A DNA stretch of 44,100 bases. Origin: JAOTWJ01 sp036398175. GTDB taxonomy: Bacteria; Gemmatimonadota; Gemmatimonadetes; Gemmatimonadales; GWC2-71-9. The DNA is taken from assembly GCA_036398175.1 (NCBI GenBank), contig DASWHL010000090.1, positions 1 through 44,100 of the forward strand, read 5' to 3'. The translations under genes were made by a program, and so were the position numbers. Below, one piece after another: positions 34,026 through 43,045 of this stretch. The notes under the pieces were generated by a model. It made no database searches. It was not told the origin of the DNA and saw only the letters and a program-made list of their open reading frames with translations. How positions within the stretch are numbered: the first letter of the stretch is position 1; each line of letters opens with the position of its first letter.

Positions 34026-35792
34026 TCAATTGCGGAACAGCCATTTGACGCCGAACGTCTGGCGGTTGCGCGGATACTCGAAGCCGGGGACAAAGCCCTC
34101 GCGCGATCGCAGCGCGTTCTTGAGGCTGTAGAACGCGTGGAACGACACCAGCTCGACCTGAAGGAACGCCTCCGCCACCGACGTCCCGGGCAGCGGCACG
34201 GGCGCGCCGGACGCATCCGCGCCGGCGGTTCCGGCGCTCCAGGCTTCCACCGCGATCTGCACCTTGAGGTCGAACGCGCCGCTGCGGAACGTGCGCAGGA
34301 ACTTGGACCGGAACGTCAGCGCGGTGCGGCTGTGCGAGGGGGGCTCGAAGGCGGAGGCGGCGCCGGACACCGGATCGGCGTACCAGCTGCTCAACGCGAG
34401 CGGACCGAGATTGACCGTGACGTCGCCCACGAAGAACGTCGCCTCGGCGGCTGGTGGGAGCGGTGGCCAGCCCCGGATCTCGGCCAGCGGCGGCGCCTGG
34501 AAGGCGTCCCGCCGCTCCACGCCCGCGCGCACCGTCAGGCGGCGCGACGCGAATCCGGCCCGGGCGCCCAGGTCGAGCGTGGTCTGGGCGGTGTCGTCGG
34601 CAAGCACCGGGGCCGCCACGGCGTCGGCCCAGCGCACGTCTCCCACGAGCGAGAAGGCGCCGCCGTGGAGGGCAAGGCTGGCATCCGCGCTCCGCGAGGT
34701 CCGGCGGCCGAGGTGGGACGCCCAGCGCGCGCCGCCCGACAGCGTGAGCCAGCCGAACGGCATCCACCCGGTGCGCAACCGGGTTTCGACCGGGGTGTGG
34801 TAGTCCGTGAACCGGGTCTGGAGGTCGGCGGTGGCGTGCGTGCCGGCCATCCGCAGGCCCAGGAATCCGGCGTTCGCCGAGCGGTCGCCAAGCAGCGTGT
34901 CCGCGGTCGCGGAATCGGCGCGCCAGGTGGCGCTCTGGAGCCCGGCTTCGAAGGAGAGGCCCTGCCGATGCGGCCGCGTGCTCGCGAGGAGGCGGAAGAT
35001 GGTCTCCCGACGCGCGTCGTCGCGGAACGGGACGTCGAGCCCCGCTGGGCCCGCCGTCACGGCCCGGTCGCGCGTGAGAGACCGGAGCTGGAATGCCGCG
35101 GACACCAGGGGTGACGGCGTCCAGTCCACCGCGGCCCGGAGGTCGAACCACGTGGCGTTCCGCGTTTCCCCCTGCCCTCCCTTGCCGTTGAAGTAATCGG
35201 CGGCGAGGTCCATGCCGATCCCACTGGCCCAGCGATACTGGAACAGCCCGGCGTATCCCGCCGTCCTGAAGTCGCCGTTGACGATGCGGAGCAGCGAGCG
35301 CGCGCCGGGCAGGTCGTGGCGTTCCGAGACGAGGTAGACGCGCAGGAACGCCGGGTGGCGCTCGACCTCGACGCGCCGGAGGCCCATCAGGGAGATCCGG
35401 CCGGGGTCAACTCCCACCGAGTCCGCGCCGAGCACGGTGATGGGTTGGCCGTCGTAGAGGATCTCCATCCCCGCGGCCCCGCGGCTCCCGTAGTACAGGG
35501 GGCTGGGCTGCCCCACGAACCCGGTGCGGGCGGCGTAGATGCCGGGAACCTCCATCAGCAGATCCGCAAGCGTGTAGCCGTTGGTCCAGATGATCGAGTC
35601 GCGAGTGAAGACCAGTCGCGATCCCGGTGACAGCGGCCCGGGGGCAACCTCGAGCGGCGGCATTGGGAGGATGGCGGGAGGCCCCGCCGGCGGAGCCGAG
35701 TCCTGGTCCGCCACCTGGCCCCGCGCGGGCGCGGCTGCCAGCAGCAGGGCGACCGCGGCCGCGAGCCCGTGCGTGGCCCGCGGGGGACTCAC
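34026..35792 (-). CDS. TonB-dependent-receptor-like outer membrane protein (plug plus barrel)
   Basis: 588 aa from a GTG at 35792 that overlaps the pepA stop (GTGA). A signal peptide (ATHGLAAAVALLLAAAPARG) precedes a plug-like domain of about residues 75-160: GYTLADLLMEVPGIYAAR, YYGSRGAAGMEILYDGQPI and ISLMGLRRVEVER. The rest is a barrel of alternating strands, ending in FGVKWLFRN with the usual terminal aromatic. No TonB box and no long carboxypeptidase-like domain are obvious. The barrel is short for a siderophore receptor. Cargo unknown. The coupling to a cytosolic aminopeptidase may be incidental. Confidence 0.85.
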   Translation of the reverse strand: MSPPRATHGLAAAVALLLAAAPARGQVADQDSAPPAGPPAILPMPPLEVAPGPLSPGSRLVFTRDSIIWTNGYTLADLLMEVPGIYAARTGFVGQPSPLYYGSRGAAGMEILYDGQPITVLGADSVGVDPGRISLMGLRRVEVERHPAFLRVYLVSERHDLPGARSLLRIVNGDFRTAGYAGLFQYRWASGIGMDLAADYFNGKGGQGETRNATWFDLRAAVDWTPSPLVSAAFQLRSLTRDRAVTAGPAGLDVPFRDDARRETIFRLLASTRPHRQGLSFEAGLQSATWRADSATADTLLGDRSANAGFLGLRMAGTHATADLQTRFTDYHTPVETRLRTGWMPFGWLTLSGGARWASHLGRRTSRSADASLALHGGAFSLVGDVRWADAVAAPVLADDTAQTTLDLGARAGFASRRLTVRAGVERRDAFQAPPLAEIRGWPPLPPAAEATFFVGDVTVNLGPLALSSWYADPVSGAASAFEPPSHSRTALTFRSKFLRTFRSGAFDLKVQIAVEAWSAGTAGADASGAPVPLPGTSVAEAFLQVELVSFHAFYSLKNALRSREGFVPGFEYPRNRQTFGVKWLFRN

Positions 35793-37279
35793 CCCCGCGC
35801 GCGGGCGAGCAGGAACTCGCTGAACAGGCGGACGCCCAGTCCGGTGGGACCCTTGGCCAGACCCGGGCGCTCCGTGTCGGTGTACGCGGTCCCGGCGATG
35901 TCGAGGTGGGCCCACGGATACCCGTCCACGAACTCGCGCAGGAACCACCCGGCCGTGATCGAGCCGGCCGCGCGGCCGCCGCTGTTCTTGACGTCGGCCA
36001 CGTCGGAGCGAATCTGCTCGCGGTACTCGTCCCACAGCGGCAGGGGCCAGCAGCGCTCGCCCGCGCGGTCGCCGGCCTGTCGGACCTCATCGAGCAGCCG
36101 GTCGTCGTTGCCCATCAGGCCCACCGCGTGGTTGCCGAGCCCGATCACCACCGCCCCGGTGAGCGTGGCGGCGTCGAGCACGCAGCTCGGCTGGTAACGG
36201 CGCGCGTACGACAGGGCGTCGGCCAGGACCAGCCGGCCTTCCGCGTCGGTGTTGATGATCTCGATGGTCTTCCCGAAGTGGGAGCGGACGACGTCGCCGG
36301 GCCGCATGGCGGTTCCGGACGGCAGGTTCTCGGTCGAGGGAATGAGTCCCACCACGTTCACGGCGGGCTTCAGCTGCCCCAGCGCCTCGAACGTCCCCAG
36401 GACCGCCGCGGCGCCGGACATGTCGTACTTCATCTCCTCCATCTTGTCGGCCGGCTTGAGCGAGATGCCGCCCGAGTCGAACGTGATGCCCTTGCCGACG
36501 AGGCAGATGGGGGCGGTCCGGCCGGCGCCCCGGTACTCGAGCGCCAGCAAGCGCGGCTCTTCCGGACTCCCCCGGGCGACGGACAACAGGGCGCCCATGC
36601 CCTCCTTCTCCATCTGCGCCCGGCCGAGCACGGTGAGCTTGAAGCGGTACGCCCGCGCCAGGTCCCGCGCGACGGTCGTGAGATACTCCGGGGTGCAGAC
36701 GTTGCCGGGCAGCATCTGGAGGTTCCGGGCCAGTCGCTGGCCGATCCCGATGGCGTGGCCCCGGACCCGACCCCGTTCCACGTCGGGGCGGATCTCCCGC
36801 GCCACGATCAGATCGAACGACTCGACCGGGCCTTTGCCGTCCCGCACCGCCTTGAGCTCGACGAACCGCCAGGCCCCCTGGAGCGCCCCCTCGGTGGCCA
36901 CCTGTCCCAACGCCTCCGGTGGGACGCCCGGGTGGGTTTCCTGCGTGACGTGAAACGCGAGGGCGTGCGCGCCCATGGCCGCGGCCCGGCGCGCGCCCAC
37001 GGCCGCGGCCGTCCGGATGGCCGCGCGGGTGATCTGCGCGTGGTTCCCGAGGCCCAGCAGCAGCACGCGGCGCGGGCCCCGCGCGGGGTACACCATCGTG
37101 TGCTGGTCGCGGTCCCCCGTGAAGTCGCCCGAGGCCACGACGCGTCGCAACGCCCCGCCGGCGGCCTCATCGAGGCCGAGCAGCGAGTCGGGGACCTTGT
37201 CGTGGAGCTGGCCGCTGGCAATGACCAGCAGGTCGGCACGGACCTGCTCCAGCGGGACGATCTTCACGGAGGTGCGCAC
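35789..37279 (-). CDS. pepA: Leucyl aminopeptidase (M17)
   Basis: 496 aa from a GTG at 37279, 3 bp after icd, with GGGGAG upstream. Cytosolic dinuclear-zinc peptidase. Catalytic region: GKGITFDSGGISLKPADKM with the metal Lys/Asp, KYDMSGAAAVLG, the family signature NTDAEGRLVLADAL, and the following DAATLTGAVV. The N-terminal domain is the usual macro-like fold. Releases N-terminal residues during protein turnover. Confidence 0.97.
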   Translation of the reverse strand: MRTSVKIVPLEQVRADLLVIASGQLHDKVPDSLLGLDEAAGGALRRVVASGDFTGDRDQHTMVYPARGPRRVLLLGLGNHAQITRAAIRTAAAVGARRAAAMGAHALAFHVTQETHPGVPPEALGQVATEGALQGAWRFVELKAVRDGKGPVESFDLIVAREIRPDVERGRVRGHAIGIGQRLARNLQMLPGNVCTPEYLTTVARDLARAYRFKLTVLGRAQMEKEGMGALLSVARGSPEEPRLLALEYRGAGRTAPICLVGKGITFDSGGISLKPADKMEEMKYDMSGAAAVLGTFEALGQLKPAVNVVGLIPSTENLPSGTAMRPGDVVRSHFGKTIEIINTDAEGRLVLADALSYARRYQPSCVLDAATLTGAVVIGLGNHAVGLMGNDDRLLDEVRQAGDRAGERCWPLPLWDEYREQIRSDVADVKNSGGRAAGSITAGWFLREFVDGYPWAHLDIAGTAYTDTERPGLAKGPTGLGVRLFSEFLLARARG

Positions 37280-37282
37280 GCG

Positions 37283-38491
<1,209 letters not shown>

Positions 38492-38536
38492 GTCATCATC
38501 CCCAATTGCCGCCCCATGGGCGGCCCGCCGCCATGA

Positions 38537-39118
38537 TCAGTGCCAGGTGAGGCCGAGCGTGAACAGCAGGACCGCACCCGATGAGATGTTGGAGAACGCG
38601 CTGTTGTCGCTTTCCAGCGTGTGGTACAGGAAGTCCAGATTCGGCGTGATGAAGAGGTTGGTGCCGATCCGGAGGTCATAGCCGATGCCGAGCGTTCCGG
38701 CGAATCCCCCGGCCGTGGTGCTCGTCGTCGTCGAGCCGACCGACGTGCTCCAGGACCAGCCCGCGAATCCCGCTCCCGCCTTCAGGAAGACTCCGGGCCC
38801 GGCCGGGTAGTAGAGGGCGACGGCGGTGAGGCCGCTTTCGGAGAACGTCCCGCCGCCCACGTCCCGGGCCCATCCGGCCGCCTCGCCGCCAAGCAGGAGC
38901 TTCTGGCTGATGGTGCCACCCATCCGCAGGTAGCCGCCCACGCCGGCACGGCTTCCCTCGGCGAAATCTGCGAGGTTGGCCCCGCCACCCAACCCGAACC
39001 CGATCCAGAACCCTCGGTGCTGGACGGGCGGGCGGTCGGCGTCCTGGGCCCAACCGGAGGCCGCCGGGAACGCCACGAGCGTCAGGGTCAGGCCGAGGGT
39101 CCGGGCGGCACGGCGCAT
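38537..39118 (-). CDS. Small outer-membrane beta-barrel protein
   Basis: 193 aa from the ATG at 39118 (GGAGA upstream), the longer reading frame having no RBS. A signal peptide (RAARTLGLTLTLVAFPAASG, AQ cleavage) leads to about eight amphipathic strands rich in Gly and aromatics (FWIGFGLGGGANLADF, VGGYLRMGGTIS, FLKAGAGFAGWSWS, LGIGYDLRIGTNLF), ending FTLGLTWH. OmpA/OmpW-like porin fold by appearance. No specific function. Repeated in spirit by the barrel domain of the 13429 gene. Confidence 0.8.
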   Translation of the reverse strand: MRRAARTLGLTLTLVAFPAASGWAQDADRPPVQHRGFWIGFGLGGGANLADFAEGSRAGVGGYLRMGGTISQKLLLGGEAAGWARDVGGGTFSESGLTAVALYYPAGPGVFLKAGAGFAGWSWSTSVGSTTTSTTAGGFAGTLGIGYDLRIGTNLFITPNLDFLYHTLESDNSAFSNISSGAVLLFTLGLTWH

Positions 39119-39162
39119 AAGGGGTCTCCGATGGCGCATGGCCGCCGTAATGTACACGCGGC

Positions 39163-39648
39163 TCACAGGAACACGCGTCCCTTGGTGAACGGCCAGTTTT
39201 CCCAGAAGCGGGCGTAGTAGAAGCGATTCCGGCCCTGCGGCACCCGCCACCAGGGGTGCTTCGAGTCCTCGCTCGGCGGCGTCACCAGGCAGTCCGCCGC
39301 CTTGACCACGGTGCGGCAGAACGAGCAGGTGTAAGAAGCGTCGCCGGGCGGCACCCACCAGATGTACGGGGCCCGTGCGATCTCGGGCCACTCGGCGCAG
39401 GCATGTACCGTCGGGGTTGCCCGCAGGGGGGGGCCTTCCGCCTCCTGGTACAGGCCGCAGAACCGGCAGGCCCGGACCTTCATCACCCCAACCACCCGGG
39501 GTCCGAAGAACCCGACCCGCCCGCAGACCGGGCACGGGCGGGGGTCCCGCCCTTCGGCATAGGCCGCGAACGCGTCCTCGTCCCACGCGGAAGCCGTGTA
39601 CGGCTGGCTCGCGAAGGCGACCGGCATGTCGGCGGGCTTGTCGGGCAC
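39163..39648 (-). CDS. Zinc-ribbon-type protein of unknown function
   Basis: 161 aa from a GTG at 39648. Three C-x2-C units are visible: RPCPVCGRVGFF, RACRFCGLYQE and YTCSFCRTVV, plus lone Cys residues (VHACAEW, ADCLVTP). The pattern suggests one or two structural zinc ribbons or a rubredoxin-like metal site. Trp-rich stretches (IWWVPPG, HPWWRVPQG, WENWPFTKG) surround it. No signal peptide, so probably cytosolic. I recognise no family. Divergent from the small gene at 39839. Confidence 0.7.
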   Translation of the reverse strand: MPDKPADMPVAFASQPYTASAWDEDAFAAYAEGRDPRPCPVCGRVGFFGPRVVGVMKVRACRFCGLYQEAEGPPLRATPTVHACAEWPEIARAPYIWWVPPGDASYTCSFCRTVVKAADCLVTPPSEDSKHPWWRVPQGRNRFYYARFWENWPFTKGRVFL

Positions 39649-39729
39649 GGGGCGAGGGGTCAGAGGGGTAGGTGTGGTGGAACCGGGAGCGTGATGCGGG
39701 GGAATTTACACCCCGGGCCGCGGGAGTGG

Positions 39730-39747
39730 AGGGTTGGTTGCAACCCT
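39730..39747. other. Hairpin in the divergent region before the 80-aa gene
   Basis: Perfect 7-bp stem AGGGTTG/CAACCCT with a 4-nt loop GTTG. It stands in the 190-bp gap between the zinc-ribbon gene and the small gene, which holds no clear promoter. It could be an operator or a weak structural element; no protein is known to bind it. Confidence 0.4.
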
Positions 39748-39838
39748 TCCCCGGGACGACGCATCTAACGGGGTGACACACAGATGGCCGAAACATTCCG
39801 GCGTCCGCCCACGTCTGGGAAGCAGAGAGGAAGCAACC

Positions 39839-40081
39839 ATGATTGCCCTGAGCCTGGCCGCAACCGGAATCGTCCACACCGGAGCCTGTCTGGCTGTGCC
39901 CCGCGCACTGTCAGACGCGCTTCTCAGCCTTCACGGGTTTCTGCGGGAGGCCCCGCCGCGGGAAAAGGAGTACTGCCTGCACGACGAAGGCGGGCATCCC
40001 CTCGGCGTGATCCGTGCGCCGGCCGGCCGGCCGGCGGTGGGCCCCAACGCGCCTTCGGTGTACCTGCGGCGCGCGGGCTGA
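39839..40081 (+). CDS. Small 80-aa protein of unknown function with own terminator
   Basis: The ATG at 39839 is preceded by GAGAGGAAG. The protein begins MIALSLAATGIVHTG, then a helix-like ALSDALLSLHGFLREA, then a basic/acidic middle REKEYCLHDEGGHPLGV and an end SVYLRRAG. It keeps the GC-rich third-position bias of its neighbours and is followed 22 bp later by a clear intrinsic terminator, so it is probably real and transcribed alone. I recognise no family; the N-terminal hydrophobic part is too weak to call a signal peptide. Two Cys residues are present. Confidence 0.65.
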   Translation: MIALSLAATGIVHTGACLAVPRALSDALLSLHGFLREAPPREKEYCLHDEGGHPLGVIRAPAGRPAVGPNAPSVYLRRAG

Positions 40082-40102
40082 GCCGCCCCGGACCCCACAT
40101 CG

Positions 40103-40127
40103 AGCCGCCCACGAGGCGGCTTTTTTT
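40103..40127 (+). terminator. Intrinsic terminator after the 80-aa gene
   Basis: 7-bp stem AGCCGCC/GGCGGCT, loop CACGA, then a run of seven T (the first pairs in the stem). It is one of the clearest terminators in the window. It also lies downstream of cytochrome b on the other strand, where no T run follows. Confidence 0.93.
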
Positions 40128-40173
40128 GCGGCCGTCACCGACGGCACCGGCTCGGGACGCGCAGCGTGGACGC

Positions 40174-41268
40174 CTATGCCGTGGGGTCGGCCGTGTATCC
40201 CAGATAGGTGAGCACGAGGATGAACGCGATGATCCCGATCGTGATCCACGTGAACAGACGGCTCCGATCCCGCCCCGTGCTCCGATCAATGAACGGGATC
40301 AGCAGCAGGAAGACCGCTCCCGCGCCGAACCCGAGGATCCCAACCACCTCCCCATCGAACCAGAGGATGTGCGCCGGGAGGTACTTCAGCGTCTGGAACA
40401 TGAACATGAAGTACCACTCGGGCTTGATACCGGCCGGCGCCGGGGCGAACGGGTCGGCCTTGTCGCCCAGCTCCGCCGGGAAATAGGCCGCGAGGGCCGC
40501 GAGAATCGCGAGCGCCGTGAGCCAGCCTACCGCGTCCCGAAGGAAGAAATTCGGGAAGAACGGCATGACCTTCCTGGGCCCGCCCTCCTCGGCCACCGAG
40601 CGCGGCACGCTCATCCCGTGACGCTGCACCAGGAACAGGTGGAGCCCAAGGATGACCAGGGCCGTGGCGGGCAGCAGGGCGACGTGGACCGCGTAGAACC
40701 GGGTGAGGGTGGCCCCGGTCACGTCTTCCCCGCCCCGCGCCACCCGCAGCAGGAACTCTCCCACCACGGGCACGACCGCGATGATCTGGGTTCCCACCCG
40801 CGTGGCGAAGTAGGCCAGCTCGTTCCAGGGCAGCAAGTATCCGGTGAACCCGAACGCCAGCGAGAGGCCGAACAGAAAGAAGCCCGAGAGCCAGGTCAGC
40901 TCCCGCGGTTTCGTATAGGCCCGGAGCAGGAGCACGCTGAAGAGGTGGAAGAAGAGGGCCACGATCATCAGGTTGGCGGCCCAGTGATGGATGGACCGGA
41001 TCAGCCACCCGAACTGGACTTCCGCCATGAGGAATTGGACGGACTCGTACGCCTCCTCGGCGCTGGGCCGGTAATAGATCAGGAGCAGCGCGCCCGTGCC
41101 CAGCTGCACGAGGAACAGGAAGAGCGTCATGCCGCCCAGGTAGTACCAGATCGTGTGCCGATGGACCGGCACCTCCTTCTTTCTGGCCATCGCCTGGATG
41201 GCGGCCAGCCCGATGCGGTCATCCAGCCACTCCCACACCGCGGTCAGGGTCCGGCGCACGGGTGACAT
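40174..41268 (-). CDS. Cytochrome b (b6-type fused with subunit-IV-like half)
   Basis: 364 aa, about eight membrane helices. Haem ligands: His94 and His108 in helix B; His195 and His210 in helix D, 14 residues apart as in cytochrome b6 (13 in mitochondrial-type b). TKPRELTW, YYRPSAEEAYESVQ and the C-terminal PEWYFMFMFQTLKYLP (subunit IV-like quinol site) support this. The place of the b6 haem-ci cysteine (FYCLGG) is Tyr43 here (WYYLGG). Quinol-oxidising core of the complex encoded with Rieske and multihaem genes upstream; starts 2 bp after the Rieske stop. Confidence 0.95.
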   Translation of the reverse strand: MSPVRRTLTAVWEWLDDRIGLAAIQAMARKKEVPVHRHTIWYYLGGMTLFLFLVQLGTGALLLIYYRPSAEEAYESVQFLMAEVQFGWLIRSIHHWAANLMIVALFFHLFSVLLLRAYTKPRELTWLSGFFLFGLSLAFGFTGYLLPWNELAYFATRVGTQIIAVVPVVGEFLLRVARGGEDVTGATLTRFYAVHVALLPATALVILGLHLFLVQRHGMSVPRSVAEEGGPRKVMPFFPNFFLRDAVGWLTALAILAALAAYFPAELGDKADPFAPAPAGIKPEWYFMFMFQTLKYLPAHILWFDGEVVGILGFGAGAVFLLLIPFIDRSTGRDRSRLFTWITIGIIAFILVLTYLGYTADPTA

Positions 41269-41270
41269 GC

Positions 41271-41774
41271 TCAGGCCCCTTTGCTCACGACGATCTGGTC
41301 GCCGCGCACGTTCACCTGGAACGCCTCGAGCGGCCGTGGGGGCGGCCCCTGGATGTTGATGCCGTTCAAGTCGAAGTGACCGTTGTGGCAGGCGCACCAG
41401 AGGTGCCCGAGGTCCGCGCGATGTTGCACGATGCAGCCCAGGTGCGTGCACGCCGCCGAGAAGGCGCGCAATTCGCCGCCGGGCGTCCGGACGATGATCC
41501 CGGGGCGGTTGCCGAACTTGAACACCCTGGCCGAGTTGGGCGCCAGGTCATCGGGCGTGAACGGCAGCGTGACGGACGACGCGGCGGACTCGGCGGCGGG
41601 CGGCGGGACCATGTACCTGCCCACCGGATACACGATGGCCAGGATGAGCCCGCCCAGGCTCGTGCTCAGGATCCACGTCGTGAGCGTGCGGCTCATCAGC
41701 CAGTCGAGAAACGTCCGGCGGGTCGTGTCCGGCATGCGGGGCTCCTGCGGGGTGGGATGGGCCGGGCCGGTCAT
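41271..41774 (-). CDS. Rieske iron-sulphur protein
   Basis: 167 aa. The N-terminal region has a twin-Arg-like TRRTFLDW followed by a hydrophobic helix (about 32-52), then the Rieske domain. Cluster boxes: Cys109-Thr-His111-Leu-Gly-Cys114 and Cys127-Ala-Cys129-His130. In the second box the usual Ser and Tyr hydrogen-bond donors of CPCHGSxY are Gly132 and Phe134 (CHNGHF), typical of lower-potential, menaquinol-linked proteins. Transfers electrons from quinol to a c-type cytochrome. ATGA overlap with the nonahaem gene. Confidence 0.95.
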   Translation of the reverse strand: MTGPAHPTPQEPRMPDTTRRTFLDWLMSRTLTTWILSTSLGGLILAIVYPVGRYMVPPPAAESAASSVTLPFTPDDLAPNSARVFKFGNRPGIIVRTPGGELRAFSAACTHLGCIVQHRADLGHLWCACHNGHFDLNGINIQGPPPRPLEAFQVNVRGDQIVVSKGA

Positions 41775-43045
41775 CCGCGGCCCTCCAGCTGCCTGATCTT
41801 GAGGATGAGGCTCGCGATCAGCAGCACGATGACACCGGTGGAGACGGCCAGGCCGAGCCGGCGGAACCGGAGATCGTCGAGCGCGGCGTGCCCCCGCGCG
41901 ATCGCCGATCCCGCGATACCAAGCCCCTCGTCCACGTGCCGTTGCACGGAGTCGTGGACGAACGCGTGCACGGCGGTCCGGGCCTGGAGCAGCGCCGTCT
42001 GCGCGTTCTGGAGATCGAACTGCGGCTGGCTGACCTCCATCCCGGCCTGCTCCGCCCGGGTCAGCAGGGAGTCCGCCACGCGGAACGATGCCTGGAGCGA
42101 GTCAATGGCCGCCCGCATCGCTGCCGCGACCACCCCACCGCCCGCGCCTTCGACGTGGCAGCGGCTGCACACCGCCGCCTCGCCCAGTCCGAGCATCGCG
42201 TCATCGGTCTTCATCACGGAATGGTTGCTGTGGCAGGCGGCACAGCCGGGCACGCCCATCGCCGTGAAGATCTGCGAGTGGCGGCTCGCGGCAAAGTAGT
42301 CCGCCATCACCGAATGGCACTGCCCGCACACGTTGCCCACCCAACCCACGCCGGGCGGCGCCGCCCCGTGGTTCCCGTGGCAGTCGTTGCACGTGGGCGC
42401 CGAGCGGTCGCCCTGAACCGAGAGGGCGTCCCAATGCGCGCTGGCCTCGTAGCGGGTGAGCTGATCGGTCGGGATGCCGTACCGGCTCATGCGCATCGTG
42501 TCGGCGTGGCACGCGCCGCACGTGACGGCCACGTTCTCCGGCGCCACGCTGGACCGGGAGTCGCTCGGTGGGCGGATCTGGTGCGCTGGGTGGCAACTCA
42601 CGCAGGTGGCGACGGCGGTGTCCCCCTGCCCCAGCAGGCGCTGTCCGTGGACGGACGAGGCGTACTCCGTGACCTGATCCACGCGGAGCGACGGGTTGTA
42701 CCGCCGCATGAAGGCGGCGTCGGCGTGGCAGCGTCCGCACACCTGGAGGACCTGGCGACCGGCCGGCTTCCCCACGAAACCCTTCCGCGGGTCCATGCTC
42801 GCGAATCCGGGCACCGTGGGGTCCCCGCCGTGGCAGGCCACGCAGCCGAAGCCCTTGGCGGCGTGGATGTCGTCCGCAAAGAGCGTCACCGGGTGCGCCA
42901 GCCGCTCCACGGGCAGGCTCGCGTGACAAGACGCGCACATGTCCCGGGCAACGCTGTCCGGAGCGCTCTGGCCTCGAAGCGCGGAAGGCCCCAGCGCCGA
43001 GGCGAAGGCCAGCATCACTGCTGACCGGCAATGCCAAGACTTCAT
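41771..43045 (-). CDS. Nonahaem cytochrome c with C-terminal membrane anchor
   Basis: 424 aa from the ATG at 43045, which overlaps the upstream gene stop (ATGA); the frame upstream of it is just run-on. Signal peptide to about ALRGQSA. Nine CxxCH haem sites begin at residues 37, 68, 103, 148, 176, 219, 240, 268 and 293. A coiled-coil-like helix (about 305-390) leads to a single membrane helix (about 396-416) and a short inside tail, so the haems face outward. Probably the electron-accepting partner of the Rieske/cytochrome b core; the final acceptor is not visible. Confidence 0.95.
   Translation of the reverse strand: MKSWHCRSAVMLAFASALGPSALRGQSAPDSVARDMCASCHASLPVERLAHPVTLFADDIHAAKGFGCVACHGGDPTVPGFASMDPRKGFVGKPAGRQVLQVCGRCHADAAFMRRYNPSLRVDQVTEYASSVHGQRLLGQGDTAVATCVSCHPAHQIRPPSDSRSSVAPENVAVTCGACHADTMRMSRYGIPTDQLTRYEASAHWDALSVQGDRSAPTCNDCHGNHGAAPPGVGWVGNVCGQCHSVMADYFAASRHSQIFTAMGVPGCAACHSNHSVMKTDDAMLGLGEAAVCSRCHVEGAGGGVVAAAMRAAIDSLQASFRVADSLLTRAEQAGMEVSQPQFDLQNAQTALLQARTAVHAFVHDSVQRHVDEGLGIAGSAIARGHAALDDLRFRRLGLAVSTGVIVLLIASLILKIRQLEGRG

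Noticed and set aside
38508..38524. GCCGCC/GGCGGC hairpin between icd and the outer-membrane protein gene as a terminator
   Set aside because: Only 6 bp and no T run; such GC-rich stems are frequent by chance here.
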